44,063 nucleotides of DNA, from IMG/VR virus record IMGVR_UViG_3300025112_000036, positions 1 to 44,063 of that record; one strand, given 5' to 3'. Each line of letters begins with the position of its first letter. Positions within the stretch are counted from its first letter, which is position 1. Position numbers and translations under genes: made by a program. Positions 32,944-40,504 of the stretch are shown one piece after another. Below the pieces are notes generated by a model. The model had not been told where the DNA came from. It saw only the letters and a program-made list of their open reading frames with translations, and ran no database searches. The DNA is from a virus.

Positions 32944-34923
32944 ATGCTTCCCAGCGCAACCCACGAGCCGCTCTTCCGAAAGCTCCTGACGGTCGACGAC
33001 CTCTTCACGAAGACGGCAGCGATGGTCTTGGCGAAGATGCCGGACGACGAGAAGAAGTGGCCTGCTCAGATCCATTCTGAGCTGCTGCGGGCTCTGCCCT
33101 ACATCGCCCAGTACGACCCTGAGATCGTCCTGGATCGCGTGGAGCCGGAAGCCGGAGCTGCCTTGGGCTATGCCCAGATCCGCAACCGCACGATGTCCCG
33201 TCCCCAGGACGACGCCAGCAAGGTCGGCAATGTCATCCGCATCCCGATCATTGTCCAGGACCGCCGACTCCAGCCCTTCCTGGTCTTCGAGGCCGGTGGT
33301 GGCACCTTCCCGCTGACAGAGGACCGCGTCGAGCAGGCCATGCTCAACCCCGGCCTCTTCGACACCGACGCTCGCAAGGTCCCGTCGACTCCGTCCCTGG
33401 TCGATGCGATGTACCCGCCCTACCAGCAGCGTCAGGGCTTCGGTCGCGTGGTCGAGCCCGGTGCTGCTGGCCTCTCCAAGCTCTCGAGTGCCCCCAAGTC
33501 CAAGGACTGCCCTCTCAGCGCGTACGAGCGCATGTCCCCCATGCAGGTGCAGGGTGCTCTCCGCTTCATGAAGGAGCACGGCGGCCAGTACAAGGGGAGG
33601 GCTGCCCGTGGCGGCATGGGCGTGAAGCACGTCTGGTGGTCCGACAAGTGGACCCCGTTCGCGGAGAACGGCTTTGGCGACTACTTGGTCGTCGACAGTG
33701 ACCCCGGACCCGGAGGGGTGAAGGGACAGGTCGTGGAGTTCATCCACGATTCTCCGCAGAGGAAGGTTCGAGCCCGCACGAAGGCGCAGGTCATGGGCCA
33801 GCTGGGGTCTCCTGGTGCCAAGATCTCCAGCATTCCCAATGCCAGTCCCGACAAACTCTCTTTGTGGCAGCGTGCAACCGCAACGCCAATCCGCAAGGCT
33901 GACCCAGACACCATGGCGCGGGCTGCCAGGGCCAAGAAGGTCTTCCCGGGTCGGCTCAAGTACTCGAGGAGCCAGGATACGGGCAAGGTCTACAAGATCG
34001 CCGGCCACGTCAACCCTGAGCTCCAGAAGGCCGCTATGGTCGCCCTCAACTTCCAGCGGGGGATGGGGCTCGCAGGTCCGCAGGTCTTCGAGAAGATGAC
34101 CAACAAGCCCAAGTTCAAGATGGGCACGATCCCTCAGAACTACTGGTTCTACCCCTTGCAAGGAACCCCGTTCCTCATGGGCATCCCGCGCAAGCTCCAG
34201 AAGCCGCTCGAGGAGGCCAAGGACCAGCAGACGAAGCAGAAGATGCTCCGTGCTCTGGCTCAGAAGGAGATCCGGGCTGGAATCCAGGGGCTCCCCGCAC
34301 CCGGCTTCCTCATCCTCGTCACGAAGGAGAAGCAGGGCTACAAGTACCAGCCGCCCATGATGCACGCTGGCGGCCGTCCGCTTCAGGCCACCATCGAGAA
34401 GGGCATGCGGAAGAAGGCCCTTTGGGGCGATGACCTCAATGAGGACGACTGGCACTTCGCCATGGATTTCTCTGGAGGATCCCAGAGGGAGATCGAGGAA
34501 GAGATCAAGCACATGAAGCGGCCCGTGCTCGACAGTCTCGGCAGCCGTGCCCTTGGTCAGGCCGCGATTGGGGCCGGGCTTGGAGGGCTTGCCGGCGGAC
34601 TGGCCGGCAAGCTGGTTGGCGGCAGGGCTGGTCGGCCAGCGGCGGCCGGGGCTCTTGGCTTGGGCGCACTTGGCGGCATCGAGGCCTACACCGACAAGGG
34701 ACAGGCTCGTCACAAGGACTACCATCGAAGTGCAGTTGCCTTCTGGGAGCGCACTCGGAACCCCGCATACCGGAAGCGCCTTGCCCAGCAGCTGAGTGGG
34801 CGATGGCCGCCCCCGAAGGGCGGCCACGGTAAGGAAGCACGCGTCAATGACAACCGGGAGCGGGCTGCGGACAGGCGGCACACAGAGCTGATGCTGTCCC
34901 TCCACGACCGTCGTCGCTACTGA
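32944..34923 (+). CDS. Large hypothetical virion protein with C-terminal membrane region
   Basis: 659 residues, not recognised. DLFTKTAAMVLAKM near the N-terminus matches the recurrent short motif of this cluster. A long mixed alpha/beta middle follows. Near residues 535-580 is a glycine/alanine hydrophobic region (ALGQAAIGAGLGGLAGGLAGKLVGG). The C-terminus is basic. AGGA lies seven bases upstream of the ATG, and the 33-base gap before it includes a TATCCA hexamer that might be promoter-related. Size and hydrophobic region suggest a tail or ejected protein. Confidence 0.72.
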   Translation: MLPSATHEPLFRKLLTVDDLFTKTAAMVLAKMPDDEKKWPAQIHSELLRALPYIAQYDPEIVLDRVEPEAGAALGYAQIRNRTMSRPQDDASKVGNVIRIPIIVQDRRLQPFLVFEAGGGTFPLTEDRVEQAMLNPGLFDTDARKVPSTPSLVDAMYPPYQQRQGFGRVVEPGAAGLSKLSSAPKSKDCPLSAYERMSPMQVQGALRFMKEHGGQYKGRAARGGMGVKHVWWSDKWTPFAENGFGDYLVVDSDPGPGGVKGQVVEFIHDSPQRKVRARTKAQVMGQLGSPGAKISSIPNASPDKLSLWQRATATPIRKADPDTMARAARAKKVFPGRLKYSRSQDTGKVYKIAGHVNPELQKAAMVALNFQRGMGLAGPQVFEKMTNKPKFKMGTIPQNYWFYPLQGTPFLMGIPRKLQKPLEEAKDQQTKQKMLRALAQKEIRAGIQGLPAPGFLILVTKEKQGYKYQPPMMHAGGRPLQATIEKGMRKKALWGDDLNEDDWHFAMDFSGGSQREIEEEIKHMKRPVLDSLGSRALGQAAIGAGLGGLAGGLAGKLVGGRAGRPAAAGALGLGALGGIEAYTDKGQARHKDYHRSAVAFWERTRNPAYRKRLAQQLSGRWPPPKGGHGKEARVNDNRERAADRRHTELMLSLHDRRRY

Positions 34924-34947
34924 GGCTCGTCTTCTCCGAAGAGGGGC

Positions 34948-34955
34948 GATACCCT
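34948..34955 (+). promoter_or_regulatory. GATACCCT motif upstream of the 603-residue gene
   Basis: Second copy of the octamer found at 24106. A start about seven bases downstream of it would place the GTG at 34979 in a short leader with its Shine-Dalgarno site. Confidence 0.3.
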
Positions 34956-34967
34956 ACATGACCAGAA

Positions 34968-34973
34968 AGAGGT
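34968..34973 (+). promoter_or_regulatory. Ribosome binding site that decides the GTG start at 34979
   Basis: AGAGGT is followed after five bases by GTG at 34979-34981. The earlier in-frame ATG at 34958 lacks a site at the right distance. Confidence 0.6.
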
Positions 34974-34978
34974 CTACT

Positions 34979-36790
34979 GTGAGCAACATGAGCACTTCCC
35001 AGCCCGGACTTCAGCCAGACGAGAAGGTGCTGGCGCACCAGAAGCGGATGAAGTCCGACCCGGAGTACGCTGCTCAGCGGCGGTCGAAGAACCAGCTTGC
35101 CGCAGGACGCCTGCGGGAACGGCTTGGCGGCAAGCAGGCATCTCTCTGCCTGGAGATCGCAGGGACCATCAACCCCTCGGACTTCGCCCGCTTCGAGGAG
35201 CTCTACAAGGAGGCTGCGGTCGCCGAGCTCCTTCCCCGTACCGAGTGCGTTCGGGAGAGCCTTGGCGACCTGCTGTCGCAGCCGCTGTCCTCGAGCGCGG
35301 AGATGCTGCAGAAGGCAGCCTCCCTCCAGACGGAGCCGACGACCGTCATCCAGCTTCGCCCTCACGGCTACGGCTACATGCTGAAGTGGGCCGCGGCTCC
35401 TGAGGGCACCCAGCCCAAGGAGCAGCCGATCTCCAAGGACCAGGCTCAGCAGGCTCTTCCTCAGCAGATGCTCGACACCGCCGACCAGCAGGGTGTCGCT
35501 ACGACGACCGATGTCCAGGCTGAGCCTGACCCCCTCGTGGAGACCCCGCAGCCCATCACTGGCTTCGGCATGTACAAGGTCTTCGAGGCTGGAACAGGCA
35601 AGCAGCTCGTGGGCTACTGCATCCCCGGTCTCTTCGACCCGATGCAGGGCACCAACACTCCGACGCAGCTCTGGTTCAACGGCGGGCAGTTCGCTCTGCA
35701 ACCCGAGATCAACGGCGTGATGGTGGCCCTGAGCTACAACCTGCCCGAGTCGCAGGAAGCCCGAGGAATGGGGGTCTTCTACAAGACCGACGGCAAGGGC
35801 ATCATCGCTACCGTCCCCTACAACGTGCTGACCAAGGTCACCGTCGAAGGACGGGAGTACTACTCGGCCACCACCCAGGAAGGGGCCGAGGTCCAGCTCG
35901 TCATGAGCGAAGGACTCCAGAAGCCTGTGGCGACATCGCCGCAGGAGATCGCCATCCCGATGGACTTCTCCTTCCTCGCCTTGGATGGCCAGGTGCAGCT
36001 GGACGGAGCGCAGGAGCAGCCCGTCGGAGTCCCCGGAGATCCGACCGGGGGAGTGGAGCAAGCAGCTCCGGCCGACCCGATGCAGCCCGCCCCGGGCGGC
36101 AAGAAGCCGGTCAAGCTCAACGGCGGAGCCAGTGATGTCTCCGGACAGGCTGCTCAGGACCCGATGGCCCAGGCCAAGAAGGCGTCCATGCCGACCATGT
36201 GCGAGATCCGCGCGTGGCGGAATGACCGAGGGCCTGGCGGCGGAATGCGTCTCTCTGGTCCGGTCTTCGAGAAGAACGGCTCCGGCACCTACGACTGGGT
36301 CGACGGCATCTTCTGGCTCGCTGCTGCTGGCATGCCCCAGAACCTCTCGCTGGCCTGTATCGAGAAGGCAGCCAGCTCGGGCGAGGTCATCCAGATGTAC
36401 GGTCTGCGGCAGCTCACGCCGCATGCCCCGGGTCTCCTGAAGGACGCGACAGCCGAGGCAGTGGCGGATCTAGTTGGAACGCACATCCCCGAGCGTCCCT
36501 GTCTGCTGAAGGAAGCAATCGCCCTCGGCCACAGCAAGGAGGCCAGGACCCTCGTGGGCACCGATGCCATCGACAACCTGCTGGCCCTGAACTTCGTGAA
36601 CACGGAGAATGTGCAGACCTTCGTCGAGCACATTCCGCACCTCGAGGAGACGGCCTCCAAGCTGGCCGGTCTGGTCTTCGCGACGCAGCTGGGATTGCAG
36701 AGTGTCCCCAAGCAGGCGGCCATTCGAGCGATGGAGTGCCTCGAGGGTGTCATCACCGGTCTGAAGGCGCTCCAAGACTATAAGCTGTAG
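34979..36790 (+). CDS. Hypothetical virion protein
   Basis: 603 residues, not recognised. A basic helical N-terminus (QKRMKSDPEYAAQRRSKNQLAAGRL) leads into FARFEELYKEAAVAELL, the clearest copy of the recurrent short motif. A beta-rich middle follows (GTGKQLVGYCIPGLFDP, FALQPEINGVMVALSY, IIATVPYNVLTKVTVEGREYYS), then a Gly/Pro/Gln linker and an alpha-helical C-terminal domain. The GTG start is chosen for its Shine-Dalgarno site. It could be a tail or head-surface component. Confidence 0.72.
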   Translation: MSNMSTSQPGLQPDEKVLAHQKRMKSDPEYAAQRRSKNQLAAGRLRERLGGKQASLCLEIAGTINPSDFARFEELYKEAAVAELLPRTECVRESLGDLLSQPLSSSAEMLQKAASLQTEPTTVIQLRPHGYGYMLKWAAAPEGTQPKEQPISKDQAQQALPQQMLDTADQQGVATTTDVQAEPDPLVETPQPITGFGMYKVFEAGTGKQLVGYCIPGLFDPMQGTNTPTQLWFNGGQFALQPEINGVMVALSYNLPESQEARGMGVFYKTDGKGIIATVPYNVLTKVTVEGREYYSATTQEGAEVQLVMSEGLQKPVATSPQEIAIPMDFSFLALDGQVQLDGAQEQPVGVPGDPTGGVEQAAPADPMQPAPGGKKPVKLNGGASDVSGQAAQDPMAQAKKASMPTMCEIRAWRNDRGPGGGMRLSGPVFEKNGSGTYDWVDGIFWLAAAGMPQNLSLACIEKAASSGEVIQMYGLRQLTPHAPGLLKDATAEAVADLVGTHIPERPCLLKEAIALGHSKEARTLVGTDAIDNLLALNFVNTENVQTFVEHIPHLEETASKLAGLVFATQLGLQSVPKQAAIRAMECLEGVITGLKALQDYKL

Positions 36791-36799
36791 GGTGGTGGC

Positions 36800-37666
36800 A
36801 TGGCACATCCTGCCGCCTTCTATGCGCGCTACCTCCTGACCGTCTCGGAGGACCCTACAAGAAAAGGGGTCAACGCGGAGCTGAAGAAGCTGGGACTCGT
36901 CCCTCTCAAGGAGGGCGAGTACGCCGAGATTCGACAGGGACTCCCAAGGGAGCCGGACGACTTCCGTCCCTGGGATAAAGCCCACCGTCCATCAGTCAGG
37001 TGGCTGAGGACTGCCAAGATCTACAGCCTTCTTCACAGGGACGGACCAGTCCAGGAGGTCTTCACAGGCATCCTGCGGGACCGGCGGCTCCGAGAAGATG
37101 TGGAGAGGATGCTGATTGGAGGAGTGCTCCCCCTCGAGGTCTCCTACCGACTCCAGCAGGTGGGGAAGAAGGCGTCTCCCACGGCCATCGCCGAGTTCCG
37201 CCACTACTTCTGGAACGTCGACGGCATGGGCGTCGCGGACTGGGTCCTGTACTTCGCTTCTGCCCCTGCCAGCTCCCGGACTGGCCATTTGGAGAGGGAC
37301 TACTCCGCAGCCCTTCTTGGGGGGCCGGAACTGGCTCTCTACCGGACTGGGATCGAGTCGGAGCTCAGCACCAAGGACATGATGGAGGGTCTGATGCGAG
37401 AGCTGTGGTTCACCTTCAAGGAAGTGAAGACGCTCCCACTCTCAGCTAAGAAAGTCGAGATGCTGTCCAACCTTACGCGTGGAATGACCCGGGTCGATGA
37501 ACGACTCCAGGCCAGTGACACCGCGCTCCAGGATGTCCTCAAGCAGTTCGAGAAGTTCAAGGTCCAGCATGATACGAGTACTCTCCCTGGCTTGCACGAC
37601 CTGGCACCTGCCGGTACCGTGAGCAGCAAGACCAGGGGAGAAATCCTCCTTTCCCGCGAGAACTGA
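36800..37666 (+). CDS. Hypothetical protein
   Basis: 288 residues, not recognised. It is helical throughout, with SVRWLRTAKIYSLLHRDG and FRHYFWNVDGMGVADWVLYFASAP as hydrophobic-aromatic segments and a coiled-coil-like end (RVDERLQASDTALQDVLKQFEKFK). GGTGG lies five bases upstream of the ATG. It starts 9 bases after the preceding gene in the virion operon. Confidence 0.7.
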   Translation: MAHPAAFYARYLLTVSEDPTRKGVNAELKKLGLVPLKEGEYAEIRQGLPREPDDFRPWDKAHRPSVRWLRTAKIYSLLHRDGPVQEVFTGILRDRRLREDVERMLIGGVLPLEVSYRLQQVGKKASPTAIAEFRHYFWNVDGMGVADWVLYFASAPASSRTGHLERDYSAALLGGPELALYRTGIESELSTKDMMEGLMRELWFTFKEVKTLPLSAKKVEMLSNLTRGMTRVDERLQASDTALQDVLKQFEKFKVQHDTSTLPGLHDLAPAGTVSSKTRGEILLSREN

Positions 37667-37670
37667 GCAA

Positions 37671-38120
37671 ATGCGCCCCACTCCTTCTGACATGGTCCGT
37701 ACGCAGGCAGGAAGCCTCGCCCCTCGCCCCGAGTGGGCAGACAGCCTCAGCAAGAACATGAAGCGCGGCTACGTCGACTTCCAGAAGGTGGAGTTCGTCC
37801 CGCCGCCCCCGCGAGAGGAGATCGACACAGATTTCCTGCGTGTGGAGGTCGTCTTCCGGGAGAACGACGACGTCATCTTCCAGCTCTTCCCGAAGACCAA
37901 GGCCTTCCCGAAGGACTCGAGGCTCGCTCGCACCTTCTTGGCCGAGGCCCTCGAGGCGCACTTCGGAGACACTACCGACTTCGAGGGCGGGTACACCCCC
38001 GAGCTCGAGAGCTGGGCTATCAAGGCCAAGGGCCTGCAGCAGCATGTGTCCTACGCCCCCGAGCATCACATTCACGGCTTCGTGCAGCTCCTGGCAGCAG
38101 CGCTCGCCGAGCTGGAGTAG
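37671..38120 (+). CDS. Hypothetical protein
   Basis: 149 residues, not recognised. The N-terminus is Pro-rich, followed by a beta-rich core (DFLRVEVVFRENDDVIFQLF) and a C-terminal helix. The Shine-Dalgarno site for the ATG at 37671 is weak; an ATG at 37692 is an alternative. It is in line with the virion operon. Confidence 0.65.
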   Translation: MRPTPSDMVRTQAGSLAPRPEWADSLSKNMKRGYVDFQKVEFVPPPPREEIDTDFLRVEVVFRENDDVIFQLFPKTKAFPKDSRLARTFLAEALEAHFGDTTDFEGGYTPELESWAIKAKGLQQHVSYAPEHHIHGFVQLLAAALAELE

Positions 38121-38123
38121 AAG

Positions 38124-38513
38124 ATGGCCATCCGCGTTCGTACCTTCCGAGACACCGGCGAGCTCAAGGACTTCCTGGAAGACAACGAGCTGGGCCAGGA
38201 GGACTTCAAGTACCTCGGCCAGAACAGCTCGGGTCACCTCGAGATCCTGTTCGACGATGCCGAGGAGATCTTCTCCCAGGCAGCGGGCGCTGCGGGGACC
38301 GTGACGCTCGCCGATGGTGAGCGGTTGCACACCGTCTGGTGCGTCGGTGCGACCAGTGCCACCGTCGAGATCTTCGGTGGCACTGCCATCCCAGTGCCGG
38401 CTGGTTCGTGGTTCTCCCACAACTTCAAGGGCAAGCTGAAGGGCAACGCGACGAAGACGATCGTCTTCACCGACACCACCAGCTACTTCGTCACGAGCAT
38501 CGACCGCAGCTGA
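38124..38513 (+). CDS. Small beta-rich virion protein, decoration-like
   Basis: 129 residues, not firmly recognised. The N-terminal helix (TGELKDFLEDNELGQEDFKYL) is followed by a beta-sandwich-like part (HLEILFDD, VWCVGATSATVEIFGGTAIPVP, KTIVFTDTTSYFVTS). Small beta-rich proteins of this size are often head decoration or fibre-adaptor proteins; that is only an analogy. GGAG lies before the ATG. Its end overlaps the end of the convergent RNase HII gene by 31 bases. Confidence 0.65.
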   Translation: MAIRVRTFRDTGELKDFLEDNELGQEDFKYLGQNSSGHLEILFDDAEEIFSQAAGAAGTVTLADGERLHTVWCVGATSATVEIFGGTAIPVPAGSWFSHNFKGKLKGNATKTIVFTDTTSYFVTSIDRS

Positions 38514-39184
38514 CGCTTCCGGTTGCGCCACCTGGGGCGACCGAAGGCAGGCACTTTCCTCCCCGCAGCAGCCCTCTTCTTGAGGACCGTGTTGCAGGGC
38601 TGGATTCTATGCGCCGGAGAGAGGCCGTACTTCTCCAGTGCGTCGATGTGCTGGGCGGTGCCATAGCCCTTGTGCTTCTCGAACCCGTAGACCGGGTGTT
38701 GTTTCGCGAGTTCGATCATCAGGTCGTCCCGCAAGATCTTGGCAAGGATGCTGGCGGCTGCCACGATGAAGAAGCGGTCGTCTGCCTTGTGCTCGAGCCG
38801 CTGGTCCCACAGGCAATCGTTCAGCTCCACGTCTCCGTCAACGATGAGCTGTAGAGGAGACACCCCGTCCTCCGTGGTGGCTCCGTGTACTGCATCCTCC
38901 CAGGACTTCTGACGTGCCTTGGCGTACCCGTACTGGTTGATGAAGTCGACATCGGCATGTCCGATACCGACCGATGCCCCGCAGTCCACGAGGAAGCCAG
39001 TGAGCTCAGTCCTCAGTCTCTCCCTCTGGGGTCCAGTTGTCTTCTTCGAGTCCTTGACCGAGGACATCGGCCAGTGAGCGATCAGCCTGTGGGGCGGAAG
39101 GTCGACTGATAGGCTGCAAGCCACGGCCGTAATGGGGCCCGCAAGGGCCCCGTATCCAACCTCATCTACTCCGCAGTAGATCAT
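38483..39184 (-). CDS. rnhB: Ribonuclease HII
   Basis: 233 residues. It cleaves RNA in RNA-DNA hybrids, removing primers or misinserted ribonucleotides. Motifs: GVDEVGYGALAGPI (D7, E8), VKDSKK, LIVDGDVEL (third acidic residue), AAASILAKILRDD (fourth), and YGFEKHKGYGTAQHIDALEKYG, all typical of RNase HII. The C-terminal tail is basic (RPRWRNRKRQLR). The ATG at 39182-39184 overlaps the stop of an 8-codon leader with a strong Shine-Dalgarno site; GGAAG also lies near the start itself. It shares 31 bases at the 3' end with a plus-strand gene. Confidence 0.92.
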   Translation of the reverse strand: MIYCGVDEVGYGALAGPITAVACSLSVDLPPHRLIAHWPMSSVKDSKKTTGPQRERLRTELTGFLVDCGASVGIGHADVDFINQYGYAKARQKSWEDAVHGATTEDGVSPLQLIVDGDVELNDCLWDQRLEHKADDRFFIVAAASILAKILRDDLMIELAKQHPVYGFEKHKGYGTAQHIDALEKYGLSPAHRIQPCNTVLKKRAAAGRKVPAFGRPRWRNRKRQLRSMLVTK

Positions 39185-39207
39185 GAGCTTCCACAGTCGC
39201 AGTGCAT
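39181..39207 (-). CDS. Eight-codon leader peptide coupled to RNase HII
   Basis: ATG at 39205-39207 is preceded six bases upstream by TAAGGAG and codes for MHCDCGSS; its stop overlaps the RNase HII ATG (ATGA). It may serve to pass ribosomes to the RNase HII start. It could be chance in this tight gap. Confidence 0.4.
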   Translation of the reverse strand: MHCDCGSS

Positions 39208-39217
39208 GGCGTACTCC

Positions 39218-39676
39218 TTAGTCGTCGTCGCAGAAGTCATCTGCTGTGTGTAGAGGGGGGAAGTCAGGCTCGTGCTTGAACTCCAGAGGGGGTGGCTTCA
39301 GCTTGCGGCGAGCGCGCCGTAGCCGACCTCGTCCACGCCTGAGTAGAGTGGCAAGATCCATCTCCTCCCCTTCATAGGGGTTTGTGTTCTGAAGGGGCCC
39401 CAGCCCTCGGATGAGGATGAGGGCTTTGATCTCGTAGCCTTTGCGCCAGCTTCTCTGGTACTTGGCGTCGTTTACCTCGGCCCAGAAGCGGAGCTGCTCC
39501 CTAAGAAGAGAGGCCTCTTCCTTGAGGACCTTCTTCAGGAAGACGATGTGGAGTACCCACGAGAGAGGATCGGCCTGCGGCTTCAGCTCCCATCCGTAGA
39601 TGTCTCCACCGAGTGCCCTGTTCATGGAAGCCATGAACAGGGCAACCCAGCGGAGAGAAGCGAGCTCCGTGCTCAA
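39218..39676 (-). CDS. Hypothetical protein (TTG start)
   Basis: 152 residues, not recognised. The N-terminal half is hydrophobic-helical (ASLRWVALFMASMNRALGG, LSWVLHIVFLKKVLKEE). The middle is strongly basic (RRGRGRLRRARRKLK) and the end acidic (DDFCDDD). The start is TTG at 39674-39676, overlapping the stop of the upstream gene, with GAGG eight bases before. A perfect inverted repeat lies inside the gene near its 5' end. The opposite-strand frames over it look random. Confidence 0.6.
   Translation of the reverse strand: MSTELASLRWVALFMASMNRALGGDIYGWELKPQADPLSWVLHIVFLKKVLKEEASLLREQLRFWAEVNDAKYQRSWRKGYEIKALILIRGLGPLQNTNPYEGEEMDLATLLRRGRGRLRRARRKLKPPPLEFKHEPDFPPLHTADDFCDDD
39614..39644. repeat. 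Perfect 14-bp inverted repeat inside a coding region
   Basis: TGCCCTGTTCATGG, loop AAG, CCATGAACAGGGCA. It lies about 30-60 bases into the TTG-started gene at 39676 and codes for FMASMNR. It may be an operator or an RNA hairpin affecting early translation. Confidence 0.85.
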
Positions 39677-40431
39677 GCAGTGGCCTCGGCCATGCCCGCT
39701 ACCGCCAGTGCCGTCGACAGTGCCGTCGACTCTGGGGCTGCGGGCTCCTCCGTGACTTCCTCCACGAAGAAGTGGTCCCAGAGGTAGACGCCCCGCTCAG
39801 CGTGGATGGCGCACTCACCGAGGAGGTGGGTGTCCTTCCACCGGGAGTGGAGGGTGCTGAAGTACTCCGGGAGCTCCCCCGGACCCCCATCCTTCCGGAA
39901 GATGTGGGCCAGGTTGGCGATGAGGTTCGCCTTGTGGAACGGCGGGAAGAGCCGAGCGTGCACGTTCCGGGGGCCGCGGTCCGTATCTACCCGCACGGTG
40001 AGGTACGGGAGGAGGAACCAACCACGACGGCCGTACTCGATCGTGCAGCCATAGCCGACCGCGTATCCCTCCAGCTTCGTCGCCTTCATGCTCTCGTCCC
40101 GGGTCGGCGTCCAGAGGTGGGCCGGACGGAGCCGATGCCCCCGAGCCCCGAGTTCGGGGTCTGCGCCCCGAGGGTAGACGAGGCCATCGACCACCTGAAG
40201 GTCTCCGCCATCGATCGGGAAGTCCTCGAGGGCATCCTCGAGGGCGGGGAGCAGGTTCTCGTCGGTCGAGAACCTTCGACCAATGTGGGCCGAGAACAGT
40301 TCGGACTTGCTGCTGAGGAAGTGCATGAGGATAACTTCTCCCTCCTCCTGGACGTAGGGGCCGTACCGCCCGACGCCTTCACGCCGGGCTTGGAATCGAA
40401 CCTCTGAACCGACTGCTGCAATATACTTCAT
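39673..40431 (-). CDS. Hypothetical protein
   Basis: 252 residues, not recognised. Two alpha/beta halves are seen: a GSEVRFQARREGVGRYGPYV / EGEVILMHFLSS start, and a second part GYGCTIEYGRRGWFLLPYLTVRVD ... FPPFHKANLIANLAHIFRKDGG. The C-terminus is Ala/Thr-rich. GGAGG lies close upstream of the ATG. A CATAAG motif lies about 57 bases upstream in the divergent gap shared with the terminase gene. Confidence 0.68.
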   Translation of the reverse strand: MKYIAAVGSEVRFQARREGVGRYGPYVQEEGEVILMHFLSSKSELFSAHIGRRFSTDENLLPALEDALEDFPIDGGDLQVVDGLVYPRGADPELGARGHRLRPAHLWTPTRDESMKATKLEGYAVGYGCTIEYGRRGWFLLPYLTVRVDTDRGPRNVHARLFPPFHKANLIANLAHIFRKDGGPGELPEYFSTLHSRWKDTHLLGECAIHAERGVYLWDHFFVEEVTEEPAAPESTALSTALAVAGMAEATA

Positions 40432-40487
40432 GGGAGCCTCCGAGCTTCCTCTGGGTGAACTTGAGCATGGCCATGTCTGACCACTCC

Positions 40488-40493
40488 CTTATG
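40488..40493 (-). promoter_or_regulatory. CATAAG promoter-like motif between RNase HII operon and terminase
   Basis: Context is CCTGCATAAGGGA on the minus strand, in the 73-base divergent gap upstream of the minus-strand genes ending with RNase HII. Confidence 0.4.
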
Positions 40494-40504
40494 CAGGTAC
40501 TTGC

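Noticed and set aside
32938-34905. 655-codon minus-strand open frame opposite the plus-strand virion gene
   Set aside because: The plus frame has a Shine-Dalgarno site, operon position and the shared short motif. The minus frame is a codon-bias shadow.
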